Below, piece by piece: positions 34,701-48,126 of a stretch of 64,000 nucleotides of DNA. The translations under genes and the position numbers were made by a program. The first letter of the stretch is position 1, and each line of letters starts with the position of its first letter. The notes beneath the pieces were generated by a model. The model searched no databases and was not told the DNA's origin. It worked only from the letters and a program-made list of their open reading frames with translations. Source of the DNA: Cordia subcordata. Its lineage: Eukaryota; Streptophyta; Magnoliopsida; Boraginales; Cordiaceae. The stretch covers positions 3,458,501 to 3,522,500 of the forward strand of contig JAPTOF010000004.1 of the NCBI GenBank assembly GCA_028554755.1. The letters run 5' to 3'.

Positions 34701-37700
34701 AAACAGAGATGATTATGGAGATCCAGTTTTTAATATCTAAGTGAACTTACCTATGATTGATAAACCTTGCAACATTTCCATAATAAGTAGCATCCAAACA
34801 AAGAGCTTCTTCATCCTTTAAAACCCCCTCCGAACCCCAATCAGCATCGAGCAACACAGGATACGAATGTTCCTCACCTTTGGGGCTCCGCGAAACACGA
34901 TCAAAGAGCTCTGCGTTGGTTAAGACTTCTCCAACATATTCACAAACAAATGCCCCTTTTGGCAGGTCCTCAAGAGTACGGAGGCCCCACCCTTTTCCTC
35001 CCGGTGTCATGAACACCTGAAAATAAATAATTGGAACAAAATATGGAACTCACATGACGCTACATTCAAGTAAATCAAAGCTATATGGTAATTTAGGCAT
35101 AAGTATCTCTATCTGATCACATGCGCTCTCACGCACAAAGGCCATAACAAGCACCAAGAATTGTCACCAGACTTCCTACATGACCAAAAAAACAAAGATT
35201 GAGATTCCAGCCACAAAGTCATACCTGCAATCTGCGGTTAATTCCCCGCTGCACTACTCGATTGCCACACTGTTTATTACAGCCGCACTTCCACCAGCAT
35301 TCTTTGATGAATTTACGTACCAAATGCCCTTTGCAAGGTTCAATGATATCATCACTTTTGGACCGTTCCAAAGGGCATTCTTTGCAGAAAAACTGGCAGT
35401 GTTTTTCAGGGTCACGGTTCATAGAAATACATTCTTTAAGAAACTCCTCCTTCACAAGGCCTTCTTTTTTGTATGCAAAATCACCTCCCATTTCATGTGC
35501 ACATGCACAAGGTGTGGACAATGATAGACAATCACCAGAACAAGTTGAGCAGCAGTTATTATCACCAATACGAGCCAAAGAAAAGCTCACATATGCATTT
35601 TGGAAAACTGCATTTTGAGGAATGTAATAGAATGAAGGTGGACACTCATTATTGACTTCATTCACTATAGAAATAATAACTCTTTCTTGTCCCTTGGCTA
35701 TGTCAATAACATCATTGAGAGGACCAACCCTTTCAGGACTGGGTTGACACTGTTCTGCAAGCAAACACTGGGAATCTGTTTCTTCAGCACAATCCTGTTC
35801 ATTTTCCTCATTAGCTTCACAGTTATTCGCACCAACACTCTTAGCAGGCTGTCCACAATCATCTATACCATTACAAGGTGGGAGGGGCAGTATTATAGGT
35901 AAAGCCGCTTCAGCATCAGATTCAGTATAAACAGATCCATTTAAAGAATAAGTAGACTCAGTTCCAAGTTCCAAAAAGCTAAGACACATATCATTCATAA
36001 TCTTTTCCACAGAAAAGTTAGAATTCGGGACTTTGTATGTCCTGAGACATTTATCCTTTACCATTTCCTGAACTGCATCTAAACTAGGTACACGGAACTC
36101 AGGCTTTTCCTGAGCCAAGTCAAAGCTCAAAGCAATCTTCACCTTTCCGCAGGGTGAGGAAGCAACCTGCAAACATTGTCCTGAGTCTTGTATTAGCTCG
36201 CCATTGGCTCTAATTCCACTCGACGAAACCGGAACACCATCCTGTTCTCTTGCTGAACCATTTCCATTAGTACAATCTTTGTTTGATGACTCTGTAAAAT
36301 TCATTTAGTAATTTTCAGAATGCAACTGAAATGGTGACATGTTCAAATATTTCTGGTCAAATTACTGAACAAACACAAAATGGAAGATAACATTTAACAA
36401 GCATGTTTTCCTCTTAGATAACAACCAAAGGTGAGGCTTTCAAAACTTGCGCATCAAAAGCAAGTTATATATTCCAAAAATTACTATAGAGTAGAATACT
36501 TCCGTCAGTACCCTCCCCTCACATGTAAAACTGCATACACTACAAGAATTTCCATTGGCATAATGGAGATCTAAATGATATGATCAGCAGACTCAGGATT
36601 GACTCGTAATGGCAAATTTCACACTGCTTAATGAGCAATAGGCAAGTACAATGCAATATAGCCCTGTGAAAGGAATTCATGAACATGAACTGAGGGCACC
36701 GAACATTATTAAAGAAAATTCCATTTCAAATATTTCCATTGACTATTAAATTCTAGTAAGTTTAAGACGAACTAGTGACATATTTCTGCACCGTTCCACT
36801 CTCCGGATAGGAAAAAGAAAAATTCCCGAATCTTCTAGCTGAATAGTTCAACTGTCAAAAATAAGAAAATCTCCACAATGCTTGGCTGAAATAAATAATT
36901 TCCTTGTCCAGGAGAATTATCATATTAAATATCAGAGGCACACCAGAAAAGTTCTCCATGTAAAATCATTGGTATGGTCCCTAAATTGATTGCATCCACA
37001 CCTTGGTACACTTCAGTTGCTACATGTACTTGCTTAACCAAGGTTTTTATCAGCTGAGTCAAGCTTCAATCTTACTTTACTCTTGTTACTTTATGTAGAA
37101 CATATGTAAAATATACGACAATTTCTTACTTATTTCAGTACATGTCAAATATAAGACATTTTCTTACTTCCAGTACTTAGTTTATACTGATTCTCCACTT
37201 TCCAAATTCAACTTAAAAAGTTATCAACTAAGATAACCACTAGCTGAAAAATGATAATTGATGATGAAGGATGCTGTATCAGAATTCATAGTTGAATACA
37301 ATATCAGAATTAAATAGCCAAATGCAGCATCAGAATTAACAGTAGAGATCAACTGAGGTAAGATACCTGGATGTATAACTGCAAGCGGAACCTCAACCTG
37401 TGGTAGATCATCAGTGAATGGCTCCTCTTTGGGCTTTATTAGTGCAAGACTATTGCCATGCTCAACCTTTTGCTCTTTAGCTTGAACTGCTTTAGATGAT
37501 CTCTCAGAACCTGACCTTTTCTCCCCCAAAGCATTTGTTGGACTGAGAGGTCGCTTCCCTCTATCTCTAAGACGCATCGGATGAGAAATTGAGTTGGCAA
37601 GATTTTTTCTTGGCGGAGTGGGCTGGCTTCCATCAGCACTGCCCGGCTCAGTTAGATTAGATCTTTCCTGCAATGTCAAGGACTTGGGTGAAACAGGTTC

Positions 37701-38509
37701 CTTTCCTTTGTTTCTACCCAAAGGCTGGGACGGGGCCGACTGAGATTCAACCCTCGAGTTTCCAGCCTTGGGCTGGGACAATTCCGGTCCACCTTGAGAG
37801 TCATTTTGAATTTGCGGTGATGATTCAGGTAGTTCATTTGGCTCATCTTTTGGCTTTATGAGTGAAGTCCCAGCCAAATTAGACGTGGAGGTATTCACTG
37901 GAGCTGAAGTTTGACCTTCTTGATATCTCAGCCTCAACCTCTTTAAGGGTCGCTCAGGCTCCTCATTCGCTTCAGCTTCTTCATGCACTTCTTCCTCAGG
38001 CTAGCCAAGACAATAAAGACACCAGGGAGAAAATGGAGAACAGACAAAATATCAGTGTAGAGTACCAAAACCCAAAGTAGTGCCCAGAAAGCACACACTA
38101 GGAACAGATACATACTGCAGCATTTTGTACCTTCTTCTTTGGTTCTGCTGCCTGAAAAATTAGATCAAAAGAGGAAGATAACATCTTAGATAAATAAGTC
38201 TAACATGAAGAGCATAGGGTCACTTAGAAAAATACATGCTAAAGTAAGTTAGTAAACAGTAAAAAAATGGGTAAAGAAATAGAAATAAGCAAAACAAATG
38301 GAGGAGTGGAAAGGAAATGACCGCACCTGTGCTTCCTCGTACTCAAATATAGCGTCTGCAAGGGCCCTATAGTTTTCCTCTTCGATTAGCTCCCAGTTTT
38401 TGTCATACAACTTTAAAAGATTTTTTAATACTGGCTTCACTTTTCCTTCAGGAATTCCAAGACTTTTCATAGCACGAAATGCTTTCGTTACTCTCGGATT
38501 CGTAGGCAT
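31767..38509 (-). CDS. SUVR-type histone-lysine methyltransferase (WIYLD + pre-SET/SET/post-SET)
   Basis: Nine coding exons (38509-38327, 38151-38116, 38000-37367, 36291-35225, 35016-34751, 33869-33803, 33687-33637, 32863-32767, 31792-31767) join in frame to 808 residues. Residues 1-61 form the WIYLD ubiquitin-binding domain ([20 protein letters not shown]). A long acidic, Lys/Pro-rich linker carries nuclear-signal-like KRLRLRYQ and [15 protein letters not shown]. The Cys-rich pre-SET spans [18 protein letters not shown] to [22 protein letters not shown] has [26 protein letters not shown] and [12 protein letters not shown]; post-SET is CQCGSKYC. All catalytic motifs are intact. This matches Arabidopsis SUVR1/2/4, nuclear proteins that act in H3K9 methylation or RNA-directed DNA methylation of repeats. 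Exon 2 could instead end at AAG|GTACAA, five codons shorter. Confidence 0.95.
32916..33365. repeat. Nested tandem repeats within a SUVR intron
   Basis: Within the intron at 32864-33636, a 90-bp unit beginning ACTAGCAGAAYAGCTTTTTG occurs at 32916 and 33006. The phrase CCTTCACCAGCAAATGGTT appears three times (32949, 33041, 33190), with a CACCAGCAAATGGTT variant near 33235. A larger block ending CATTTCTCTGAGCTT is repeated about 187 bp apart (near 33127 and 33317). Confidence 0.85.
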
Positions 38510-41200
38510 GGCTTACAGCTTATGGCTTACCCAGGCAGAACTTATTGTGCAGGCTCAAATCACGCAATTATCCTGCCTTTAGTAGATAGGTTCATAAGCA
38601 AGAAGAGTAACGGAATAACCCAAAACGTGCTAGAAGAAAATGTAAATAAAAGTACATAGACAACAACTATATGGGCCAAAGCAACAATGCCCATGTAGCA
38701 TTAATGGGCATGAGTATGACATGTTTTCATAAGTCGTAACCTAGAATACTAATTCTTTCAGGTCCAAAGCAACATATAGAAAAGAGAATATATGATTCTA
38801 TGGGAGCAAAAGTAAGGAAAACAACATCATGCTCTCTACTGCCAAATCCTGGTTAATCGGCAACTTTAGGATTTAATCTCACCCAAAATAACCAACAATG
38901 AACCAAGAAAGTTATTTCCAACTAACTAATACTCCTTTGTCAAAATAGATGGCCTTATTTGACTTTTCACATAGATGAAGAAACTCAGCAAAAGTGACAA
39001 ACTATCACATGTCTATATCTTTAGTATGCTTTTAGATCTATCCCTCATTATATACATCTTAAATGCCAGGATAAGAATACTCCTCCACTATTTAACCAGT
39101 TAATTAAGCAAAGGTAGACATGAAAGTAAAAGAGAATACTTTTAGCTTTTAAAGTCAAAGGGATTACTATTTTGGAAAACACAAAGAAATGAAATATTAA
39201 GAAGGGACAGGAAAAGACAGCTGAGTCTCCAAATTTTGATAACAGCAGTATATGTAAACCTTGAAATGTCCCTATACTTTCACTACTAAAGCAACGAAAC
39301 TGAAGAGCAACAAGTTATGCTACAGAAAAGCTTATCTGAGAAAGACAGAGAATTTCTGTAAACATGCTTTGATACCTCCAAAATTAGCGCATCAATATAG
39401 ATCCGTATATGACGACCGTAAATAACTTTGAAAAGACATAAATCGACAATGCTAATGGACATATAAAATTGATAATAAAAAGATATGAACATTGTTCCAA
39501 CACATAGATCCAACATGCAACATGCATCAAACTCATTCTACTTCCATAAACTGCATAATTATAACAAATGCCTAAAAGCAACAGCAGATCAGCACACATT
39601 TGCAACCATCAAATAAGTACATATATTCTCCTTTTTGTAAGCTTTTCATTTTAGCTATGAAATTCTATAGTAAAATGAAAAGGTGACACCCATATTTGGA
39701 CTCAATTTTCTGGAATTCTGAGAGACTAAATAAGGAGTTGATATCCACAAAAGAAGAATGTAGTCCAAGGAGGCAGAATATAACCATTTTAGTTATTCTG
39801 TCAGCCAGTGACCCCAAAAATTGGAACGAAGGTGCAATTGACATGAACTGAGAATATTCTGTTCAGATGTGTGAAAATCTGGCATTATCTCCAGAAAACG
39901 GCAGCTATATCTTTCAACTCATTCAGAAATGGTTGGACTTAGTAAATAGAAAGCTATTAAATCCAGCATTGCAAGAAAAATTGCCTTAAAACATGACAAC
40001 ACAATCTCCTTCATATACATTGACAGTTATAAGTCATCAATCTACTTAACATACACAATACGCATAAGAGAAAAGATGACAACTCATTTACATTCATTTG
40101 CAAGAAATGCGTCGAAGCAATAAATGTCTCAGGAAAAATCTTTACAATGTTAAGCAACACCGATACAGCACGAGAACCCAGAAATAAGTACCAAGAATCA
40201 CCTCAGTGGCTTACGATCTTAATAATGAAATCCCCTTGAAATAATTAACCCATCAAGGCCCCACAAGTACCTGAAAAAGAAAAAGCACAGTGCTTCAAGG
40301 GACATAAGAACTACCGGCCACAAGCTACATTACTCATCAAAGATAAATTATTTATCTGAAAAATTCCCAAAACCGAATCAAATACATATATAATATTTAT
40401 TTTGCTAAACCTTGCAATAATTGACCACGCATTTACAGCTAGATGATGCAGAACAAATCAGCGATGACGCTTTCCTTGGTTGTAAAAATAAAATGCAGAT
40501 TATAAAACACAAAAAAGAAAAAAAAAAGGAAAAAAAACTTTAACTCCTAATACATAATTATTTTATTTTATTTTATATTTAACATTAACGCGCAGCCATG
40601 CAAAATAAGCAGAAATGTTACTTCTTTACACTTCTTTGCTTCACACATGCAATGAAACAAACAGATGGCTTCAAATACGCTGTACAGCCAGCTAAATGTG
40701 CACAATGTACTAACTGCATTAAACCCTAAACCACAAATAAATTTTAATATATATGAAATTTAAAGAAGAAAAAAAAAATAACACAACATAACATGCAAGA
40801 AAAAGAATTCTTGAAAGTAAGAAACTGTAAATTGCAGCAATAATTTATAAAAAGGAGGGGAAAAAAAGGAAATTAGAAAAATAATAGTTACCGATTAAAA
40901 AGAAAGAGGAAAACGACATCGTATAACAGTTGAGAGTACAAAAACGCATAGCAAATGGAGAAGAACTTACAAGAATTAACAGAGAGCAGCTGAGGAAGCT
41001 TTTTAACTATCACAAGAGTGTTGCAGTGTGTTTTTGTTTCAGGGGAAAAAAATAGGGCGCATTAAAAAACATGAAAGAAATAGGGAAAAAGAAAAATTCT
41101 AATAGAGCGAAGCGAGCGAGCGAGCGAGCGAGCGAGTGAGTGAGTGAGACCCTTGAAGGCGCGTAAAGTGGGAATTGGGAAACTAAGAGCATCGGTTGTA
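38510..41200 (-). other. SUVR 5'UTR with a long intron, and promoter
   Basis: On the reverse strand a strong donor (ATTCTT|GTAAGTTC) at about 40970 and an acceptor (AAGGCAG) at about 38573 bracket an inferred 5'UTR intron of about 2.4 kb. The leader exon would be near 40971-41150. 41104-41148 is a microsatellite, (GCGA)n then (GTGA)n, giving a CTCACTCGCTCG-rich leader on the transcribed strand. No other coding region is visible across this 2.7 kb. Confidence 0.5.
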
Positions 41201-42160
41201 GAGCTATGCTTGTAACGTCTCAAATTCTACGACGCGCAGACACGCGCGTGTCTAGCTCTAATATCAATCCCCAAAAACCTTTTCTTTTTTATCTAATGAA
41301 TCTTTCTTTTTCTTTTTTTTTTTGTTAATAAGCAGGCAAACTTGCTTATAATCAGAAAAGGAAAATTTATATTTTTTGTAAAATTAATTTATAAATAAAT
41401 TTTATCCACTTGTAAGAAGATAAAGCAAGAAACACCCCTATGTATATTTACTTATGAGTGAAGTGATTTGATCAAATAGAAAAACAACTTTACAAACTCC
41501 TAATGAAAAGTTCCTTTTAGCCACTTTAACAAACACAGCTATTTTTATCACTCTAACAAACACAGTTATTTTTAAACAAATATATTACCATATCAATAAC
41601 TTATAAGTACATTTTATGTGAACACACTTAATTTATTTATTATTTTTAGTATCATTACTATTATTTACATTGTTATTTTCAATTCATGTGTATAATTAAT
41701 GAATACTTAGAATCAATTTTATTCATCAATTTTAAAATCATCTATTAGCAAAAATAATAATTTTCTGCAGTGCCCGAAATATAAAGTTATATATCAGATT
41801 TTTTTTTAATTTCAAAAATCGTGAAAATACCACATTAGTGATTATATTATTATCTCATTTGAGGGTTTAATTGCTAATCAATTACCATTAACAGCAAGAT
41901 CTCTTTGTAAATTTTAACAGAAAATTTATTTTTATTTATTGTTAAAAATAAATAAATTCGTCCAAAGTACAAAAGTGTTAATTTTAATAAAAGAAAACAC
42001 AAAAATAGATGGGCTCAAAATAACCAGGCCCAAGAAAAATATTACAGAAAATGAGTCGATCCCAAAATTATAGACATTCAGCCGTGGAAACTTGCAACCC
42101 AAACGATAAACAAAAACCATCAGGCCAAACCAATTCGTAAATGGCTATGAATGGGCCGGT

Positions 42161-42371
42161 TAGGATTGGTTTTTTCACGATAACTTTTTTTTCAAAAAAA
42201 TCATTTTTTTGGCAATAAATATTTGAATTAATTTTTAAAAAACTGAAATTTTGAAAAAGAAAAAAATTAAATTCAGCTTTTTTATTCAGCTTTTTTCGTA
42301 GACTGAAAAATTTAGCTTCTCCAAATTTATAGAAAAAATGCTTTTAAAAAAGGTGATCTAAACGAGTCCAT
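42161..42371. mobile_element. MITE, GGGCTCGTTTGGATTGA family (worn copy)
   Basis: AGGATTGGTTTTTTCACG at the left and GGTGATCTAAACGAGTCC at the right enclose a body with AATTTTTAAAAAACTGAAA, TTCAGCTTTTTT and TTAGCTTCTCC phrases shared with the copy at 43847-44078. Boundaries are approximate. Confidence 0.5.
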
Positions 42372-42489
42372 AGCTCAAGTCTCGTGGAGCGCCTTGCCCG
42401 AAACTAATCCTATCTCGCCACTAATTGACGATTGCAAAATAATTCTCAAAATTAAATGAAATTAATTTTCATGTTGACAAATATATATA

Positions 42490-42670
42490 TCTATACTAGA
42501 TAATAAAGCAAAATAAGTTGTAACTTTGTGCTGTCAAGTGGCGCTTTATATGACACACTTTCTATAATTACTTATCAATTAAATATGTCCATTCTTAGGT
42601 CATTTTTTGTTTTTCTCATTTATTTAGTTCCATTCTCATATTAAACGTTTTAATTTAATTAATATTATGC

Positions 42671-42717
<47 letters not shown>

Positions 42718-42846
42718 TCATTGTTTTATTAATTTCATAGTATATAATTGTTTTAATAACTATTTAGCAAAATGCAAAAACTCTATAATGTTAATATATA
42801 CAATCACATATGTCGCTCCCCGTGAATTGCACAGGTATCATACTAG
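42490..42846 (+). mobile_element. Non-autonomous Helitron
   Basis: Begins TCTATACTAGATAATAAAGC immediately after an A and ends CATACTAG immediately before a T, so it sits in an A|T target as Helitrons do. The imperfect hairpin CCCGTGAATTGCACAGG (42818-42834) stands about 9 bp before the CTAG terminus. At 357 bp it has no RepHel gene. A (TA)n run at 42674-42715 lies inside. Confidence 0.7.
42674..42715. repeat. (TA)n microsatellite
   Basis: About 21 TA dinucleotides. A second run of about 14 lies at 42847-42875, directly after the Helitron terminus. Confidence 0.95.
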
Positions 42847-42880
<34 letters not shown>

Positions 42881-43299
42881 GATATATTAAATTTGAACTA
42901 TTTTCGTGTGTATATAAAATATCAGTAGGTGTGCTTATGAGATTCTCTATTATTATACCATCGGGATAATAACCCACCTAAAAATCAATTAATGTTTCAA
43001 AGATTCACTTACCGGTGCAAGAAAAAGGCAAAAGAGATTTTGTTTCATTCGATTTTGAGAAGCAAAGAGTAATAATACTTCGACTGTAACATCCATGCAT
43101 GGAAAGAGAATTTTTCTTTTGAAACACTTAAAAAAAGGAAAAAAAAAAAAGAAAAAAAGTTGCCCTCTAAATTTCGTGGTGTGTCTTTTCTCAAAATGAA
43201 TCCTCAATTTGTTAATGAAATAGAACACTTACTTTTAAAAAACTAAAAAGAAACTAGAGGTTAATTGTTCAGGCAACAAATGCGCAATATATATATACA

Positions 43300-43331
<32 letters not shown>

Positions 43332-43333
43332 CA

Positions 43334-43365
43334 CTAGTATGTCGCATGTGCGATTGCACAGGACG
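43334..43365 (-). mobile_element. Helitron 3' terminus (reverse orientation)
   Basis: On the reverse strand TGTGCAATCGCACA (hairpin, 43347-43360) is followed by TGCGACATACTAG and a T, the 3' end structure of the Helitron at 42490-42846. The matching 5' end to the right was not identified. An AT microsatellite (43288-43331) adjoins it. Confidence 0.55.
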
Positions 43366-43846
43366 TGACATATATCGGTTGATACATTAAAAAAATTTAG
43401 TTTTTTATTCATCTAAATGTTTCAAACAAATTATATGAACTATTTTTAATAAATTAAACGATAATAATACACATATATTTAATAATACGTTGCATTGGGG
43501 AAAAAAATTAGATCTACCGAATAAAGAGATTTGCAACCATATAGTAGAAAAAGCCAATTATTGCTACATATAGCTAAGTAATATTAAAACTAACTTTTCT
43601 ATATGATATAGAATAACTTGCTATATTTTATCAAAACAAAAAGAAATTAACGATGTCACCATGTTTTAAATACTATATAATGAATAGACTGCAATATATA
43701 CGATAACATTTTAAGTAGTCAAGTTTTTTTATATTTGTCAATTGGCAGAATCACGTTTAGGGTCTAAACTTAAATTACAAATTAGAAAATGATTTTGAAG
43801 AATTTTATATTTTCACATATTCTTCTTAAAATGGAAGGAAGACTTA

Positions 43847-44078
43847 GGGCTCGTTTGGATTGATTTTTTTTAAAAGCGTTTTTTAAACAGCTTTTGAAAA
43901 TTAGCTTTTTTTTAGAAGCTAAAAATTCTAGCTTCTAAAAAAAGCTGTATTTGAGTTTTTTTTTTCAGAATTTCAGCTTTTTTAGGAGCCAAATCAAATA
44001 GTTATTACAAATTTAGTACAACTTTTCAGTAAAAAAAAGTGCTTTTTTTCTCAAAAAAAAGTCAATCCAGACTGGCCC
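43847..44078. mobile_element. MITE, GGGCTCGTTTGGATTGA family (best-preserved copy)
   Basis: A 232-bp element with ends GGGCTCGTTTGGATTGA and GTCAATCCAGACTGGCCC, which pair as terminal inverted repeats. The flanks are TTA on the left and TCA on the right, compatible with a 3-bp TWA target as in Tourist/PIF-Harbinger MITEs. The body is T-rich then A-rich, so it could fold into one long hairpin. Confidence 0.75.
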
Positions 44079-45017
44079 TCACTTCCATATTTTAAAAATA
44101 TATTTAATATTTTAATGTAATAAATCATACTGTTTTTAAAAAAAAAAAGCAACATGCTAATAGAGAGTAAAAAAATAACATTCTAACAATGGTCAAGAAA
44201 CATTATAAAAAAAAACATAATATACATATATATATATATATATATATATTTAGATGGGAAGTTTAAATAGAAAATAAAAACATGAATAAAAAACAGAAAC
44301 CAAGATAAAGATACCATAACAGAGATGAATAAGTACAACCTAAACCTCACATAAGGAACTAACATTTAAATAGACTGTAAAATAATAAAATAATAAATAA
44401 TTATTTTTGTACTTTTCCTCTCAAAAAATTATATACTGAAGCAAAAATAAGGAAAATAAAACTATAAATACATCTATCTATACCATTAAACTTCATATGG
44501 CATGTCCACGTTGTTAGGATGCACAAAAATAGATACTACATTAATATACATGGCAGTTTATAGAGAATCATATGGTACAACAAAATGGCATATTAAGGAG
44601 TTCTAAAAGTTGCAAATTTGGAGAGAGAAAAACCTAGCAGACAAGAAGAAAGGAATCAAATCTTCTTCGAGCGAAGTTCTCTTCGAGTAATGAGCATATT
44701 ATGCAAAAAAGTGTTGCTAGATGTTGTTAATTAATTTTCCTCACTTACTATAATGTCAAATTAAAGTAATGGATTTTTATTCACGTCTCTTCTTTTACAT
44801 ATTAATTAAGCATATATATAGTAAGAGATAAATGACATTTATTATGAAGCTCGTAAGATGATAATATCGTTATTATTTCTTATATTTTAAATGAGAAGTT
44901 TAGATTATTCTCCTTTTTCTGAATCTTAATGATACGATATAAAAGCATTACATTTGTTATTTTCTTTTCTATATTCATGCATGAAGGTTAATTTCTCGTC
45001 CTTATTCATTTCTTTAC

Positions 45018-45018
<1 letters not shown>

Positions 45019-45060
<42 letters not shown>
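45019..45060. repeat. (ATT)n microsatellite
   Basis: About 14 uninterrupted ATT units. Confidence 0.97.
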
Positions 45061-45061
<1 letters not shown>

Positions 45062-46128
45062 TTGGGGGTTCTTTTGGTTGGATGAATCTAAGTGATAGCT
45101 ATTTTTTCCTCTTTTTGGGGTCAAGAAGTGATAATTACATCAAAACTTTCTCAAAGAGGTCTTTATCATTGAACCAGTTTTGCATTTCATCAGCCTTTTA
45201 TCATTATTACACACCTTAGGTCGCTACTTCAGAGACCGTGGCATTTCGCCAACGCTCACCAGAGAGAACTTATTCCCACTTTGAATGATATCATTAACAT
45301 TTCATAAATATTATTTCAACATTATTTTGAATACAAATACTATGCAAAATACTATTTTACCAAATAACAAAACTTTTGAAAAGTAGTATTTTGACCAAAT
45401 ATTAGTTAAAATATTGCTGTGGAACAAGACTAAATAGAAAGACATTTATATTTTAGGCTGTGTTCATTTGCTAGTAATATCGAAGTGGACATAGGATTAA
45501 ATATATTCAAATTTAAACTCATTTTCCTACTATGATGATTTATAGACAAACGCTTGAGATCTTAACGTTATGAATAAATAAATGACTCATAGTGTTGAAA
45601 AATTTATATATACCAAGCATGATAAATCTATGAACATTGTATAAATTTAACCAAGAATTCTAATGAGGAAAACTAACTGTTTGCTTCCATTGTTGTAGAG
45701 TCTTGATTCAAAATCTTATTTAGAACTGATTATTTTTCCTCTCCTTGATCTTTGAATTTGTATTTGATGGGAAAAGTAATAGCATCTTGTTCTTTTATAA
45801 AAACTAAAAGAACAATTGCAACTTTTCAGAGAAAAATTGCATTTTTCAGAGATAGAAGAGAAGACCAATCACATTAATCATTTTAGTCATGGACTTATTC
45901 ATCACAAGTCTAATGACTATACCAAATGCTTAAATCACACACATGGTATGGGCTTTTACATATCATCTTATTAGACTACAGAGTCCAATATTCTTACACG
46001 TAGCTGGTGAATCATGCATGACCCATTTATATCCTAAAGCAAATTAATGTGCAGATTGGTCCGTACATATTAGATTGATCAATTATCCCGAAGTCACACT
46101 ACTGACTAATGTCTCACCCTCTTAGTGC

Positions 46129-46758
46129 TAGGGATGTACAAAAAGTTTGGAAAAACCGCGACAACCGTTTGGACCAAATCAAGTCGGACCGTAAATTGAT
46201 GGTTTTTATAGTGACTCGGTCGGTTATGGTTTTGGGGAGTACAAATCGTGGTTTAAATCGAACCGCCTGCTTTAGTAGTAATGGTATTATTATTATATAC
46301 ACACATTTGTACATATATTTTGTATGAATATACATTTAGAATATATATAGACTAATATATTGCATATTATCTACCGTAATGCTTGATTGTTTTCTTGAAG
46401 TATTTAATTCTTTATTGATAAAGTCTTGAAATGAATATAATGATAATGTTATAATTTTTATCTTGAGAAAAATTAAAAATAAACATTATAGGTAAGTAGA
46501 GTTGAAAGATTTGAATTTATCAAGTTGTTTTAATAAATTGCAAGACTTGTATGTTATAAGATGTATGTGTACTTTTCTATTATTGATGTACTTCAATAAT
46601 GAAAATATTTTGTCTCATAAATCAGCCAAAAACCATTAAATCATAACAAAATTTAGTACTTTGGTCAGTTTTGGTTTTGTAAAATAACAAACTGTCTAAA
46701 TTGGTTCGATAAAAAAATTAGTGCAAAAACAGCACCGAATCGCCCATATACACCCCTA
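46129..46758. mobile_element. hAT-like MITE
   Basis: The ends TAGGGATGTACAAAAAG and, inverted, TAGGGGTGTATATGGGCG enclose 630 bp with subterminal GGACCAAATC/GGTTCGAT-like motifs. The same end design (TAGGGRTRWA) occurs at 55287-55739. No clear 8-bp target duplication is visible and no protein is encoded; the short frames inside are incidental. Confidence 0.6.
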
Positions 46759-47552
46759 CATGATGCCATTAGGTCAATTGTTTATAGACAGAGACGAGAG
46801 AAATGTGACGTCCCCTAAAATGATAATAAAATATGTAACTCTTCTCTAACTTATAGTAAAATTCGTTAATCTTGTGGAAGAATAATTAGAATACTTACGA
46901 AAAAGATAAAAAGAAAAACAAGCGAAATGGACTTCCATATATTTCATGCGTGGAATATATTCTGCCATGCATGCAGCATGCTGTTGTTGCCTACACTAAC
47001 GGCATTACAGCCATCCAGATATGGCGATCAGAGCTGCACAACTCATCAATAACCCGTGACGGCCGTTCTTACAAGAACAGCAATATTTCCAATAAGCTCT
47101 CAAGAATATTTTGTATTTTGACTTCTTCTATGTATGGATTCAATCATATTTTGCTTTCAAACTCTTCCATTAAACGGATTAAAAGGTTAATTAACAAAAA
47201 AAAAAGGATTAAAAGGTTTAAAAATCTTTCTTTCTTAAAATCAATTATACTCTCGATAAAGGAAAAAAAAGAAGAAGTCATTTTTAATTATTGTTCTTAA
47301 TTTGGATATTGTGATGTACGGTTACTGGTAATTCTTGTATAGTAAGTGTTTTAAAAAAATTCGAGTCGTTTGGAGGACTATTAGCAAGATATTAGGAGGA
47401 CACTTTTAAAACTTACGCTATACTCTGCCAAGTCAAATTGGTCTAACTCTTCGGCAAATTTATAGTTTTTCCAAATGGAAAAGCTGTTAATCAAATCCTC
47501 AGGAAAGACGGGTATATATTGAGAGGGAGAAAAAAGTATTTTTAAAAGATTA

Positions 47553-48126
47553 GATTGCGTTTGGTTTGCTTGTTTTCTGTTTTCATTTTTTAGTTTTCAT
47601 TTTTTATTTTTAATTTTTAAAAACAATTTTTATTTTCTGTTTTCTAAAATATAGAATGTGTTTGGTTACTAAAAGTGTTTTGTTTTTTATGTTTATTTAT
47701 AAAATTTCCACCTTGTTTTTTAAATTTTTTGGAGATATTTACAAAATTACCACCTTATTTTCTAAATTTTTTGAATATATTTGCAAAATTACCATCATGT
47801 TTTCTAATTTTTTTGGAGATATTTACAAAACTACCACCTTGTTTTCAAATCTTTTAGAGTTATTTATAAAACTACCACATTGTTTTCTAAATTTTTAGAA
47901 TTATTTATAAAACTGCCACCTTGTTTTCTAAATCATTTAGAGTTATTTACAAAATTGCCACCTTGTTTTTCAGAGAAAATACTTTTTTGATGTTTTCTAT
48001 TTTTTTATAAAACTGTTTTCTGTTTTCTGAAAATGAAAACAAAAATAGTTAACCAAATGAATTTTTTATCCTAATTTTTATTTTCCATGAAAATAAAAAT
48101 AGAAAACAGACAAACCAAACGCATCC
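47553..48126. mobile_element. Tourist/PIF-Harbinger MITE carrying a minisatellite
   Basis: Terminal inverted repeats of about 38 bp (GATTGCGTTTGGTTTGCTTG and, inverted, GGATGCGTTTGGTTTGTCTG, then TTTTCTRTTTT) are flanked by TTA at 47550-47552 and 48127-48129. Inside, 47694-47975 holds six copies of a unit of about 48 bp (CCACCTTGTTTTCTAAATTT, then a TTAGAGTTATTTAYAAAAY phrase). It gives a repetitive frame that is not a gene. Confidence 0.88.

Noticed and set aside
45465..45670. Possible MITE starting GGCTGTGTTCATTTGC
   Set aside because: One end resembles a MITE terminus after TTTA, but I could not find the matching inverted end.
46109..46335. Open frames on both strands at 46.1-46.3 kb
   Set aside because: They lie inside a hAT-like MITE and show no protein motif.
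47656..47898. Frame of repeating FFKFFGDIYKITTLF-like peptide
   Set aside because: Produced by the minisatellite inside the MITE, not a gene.
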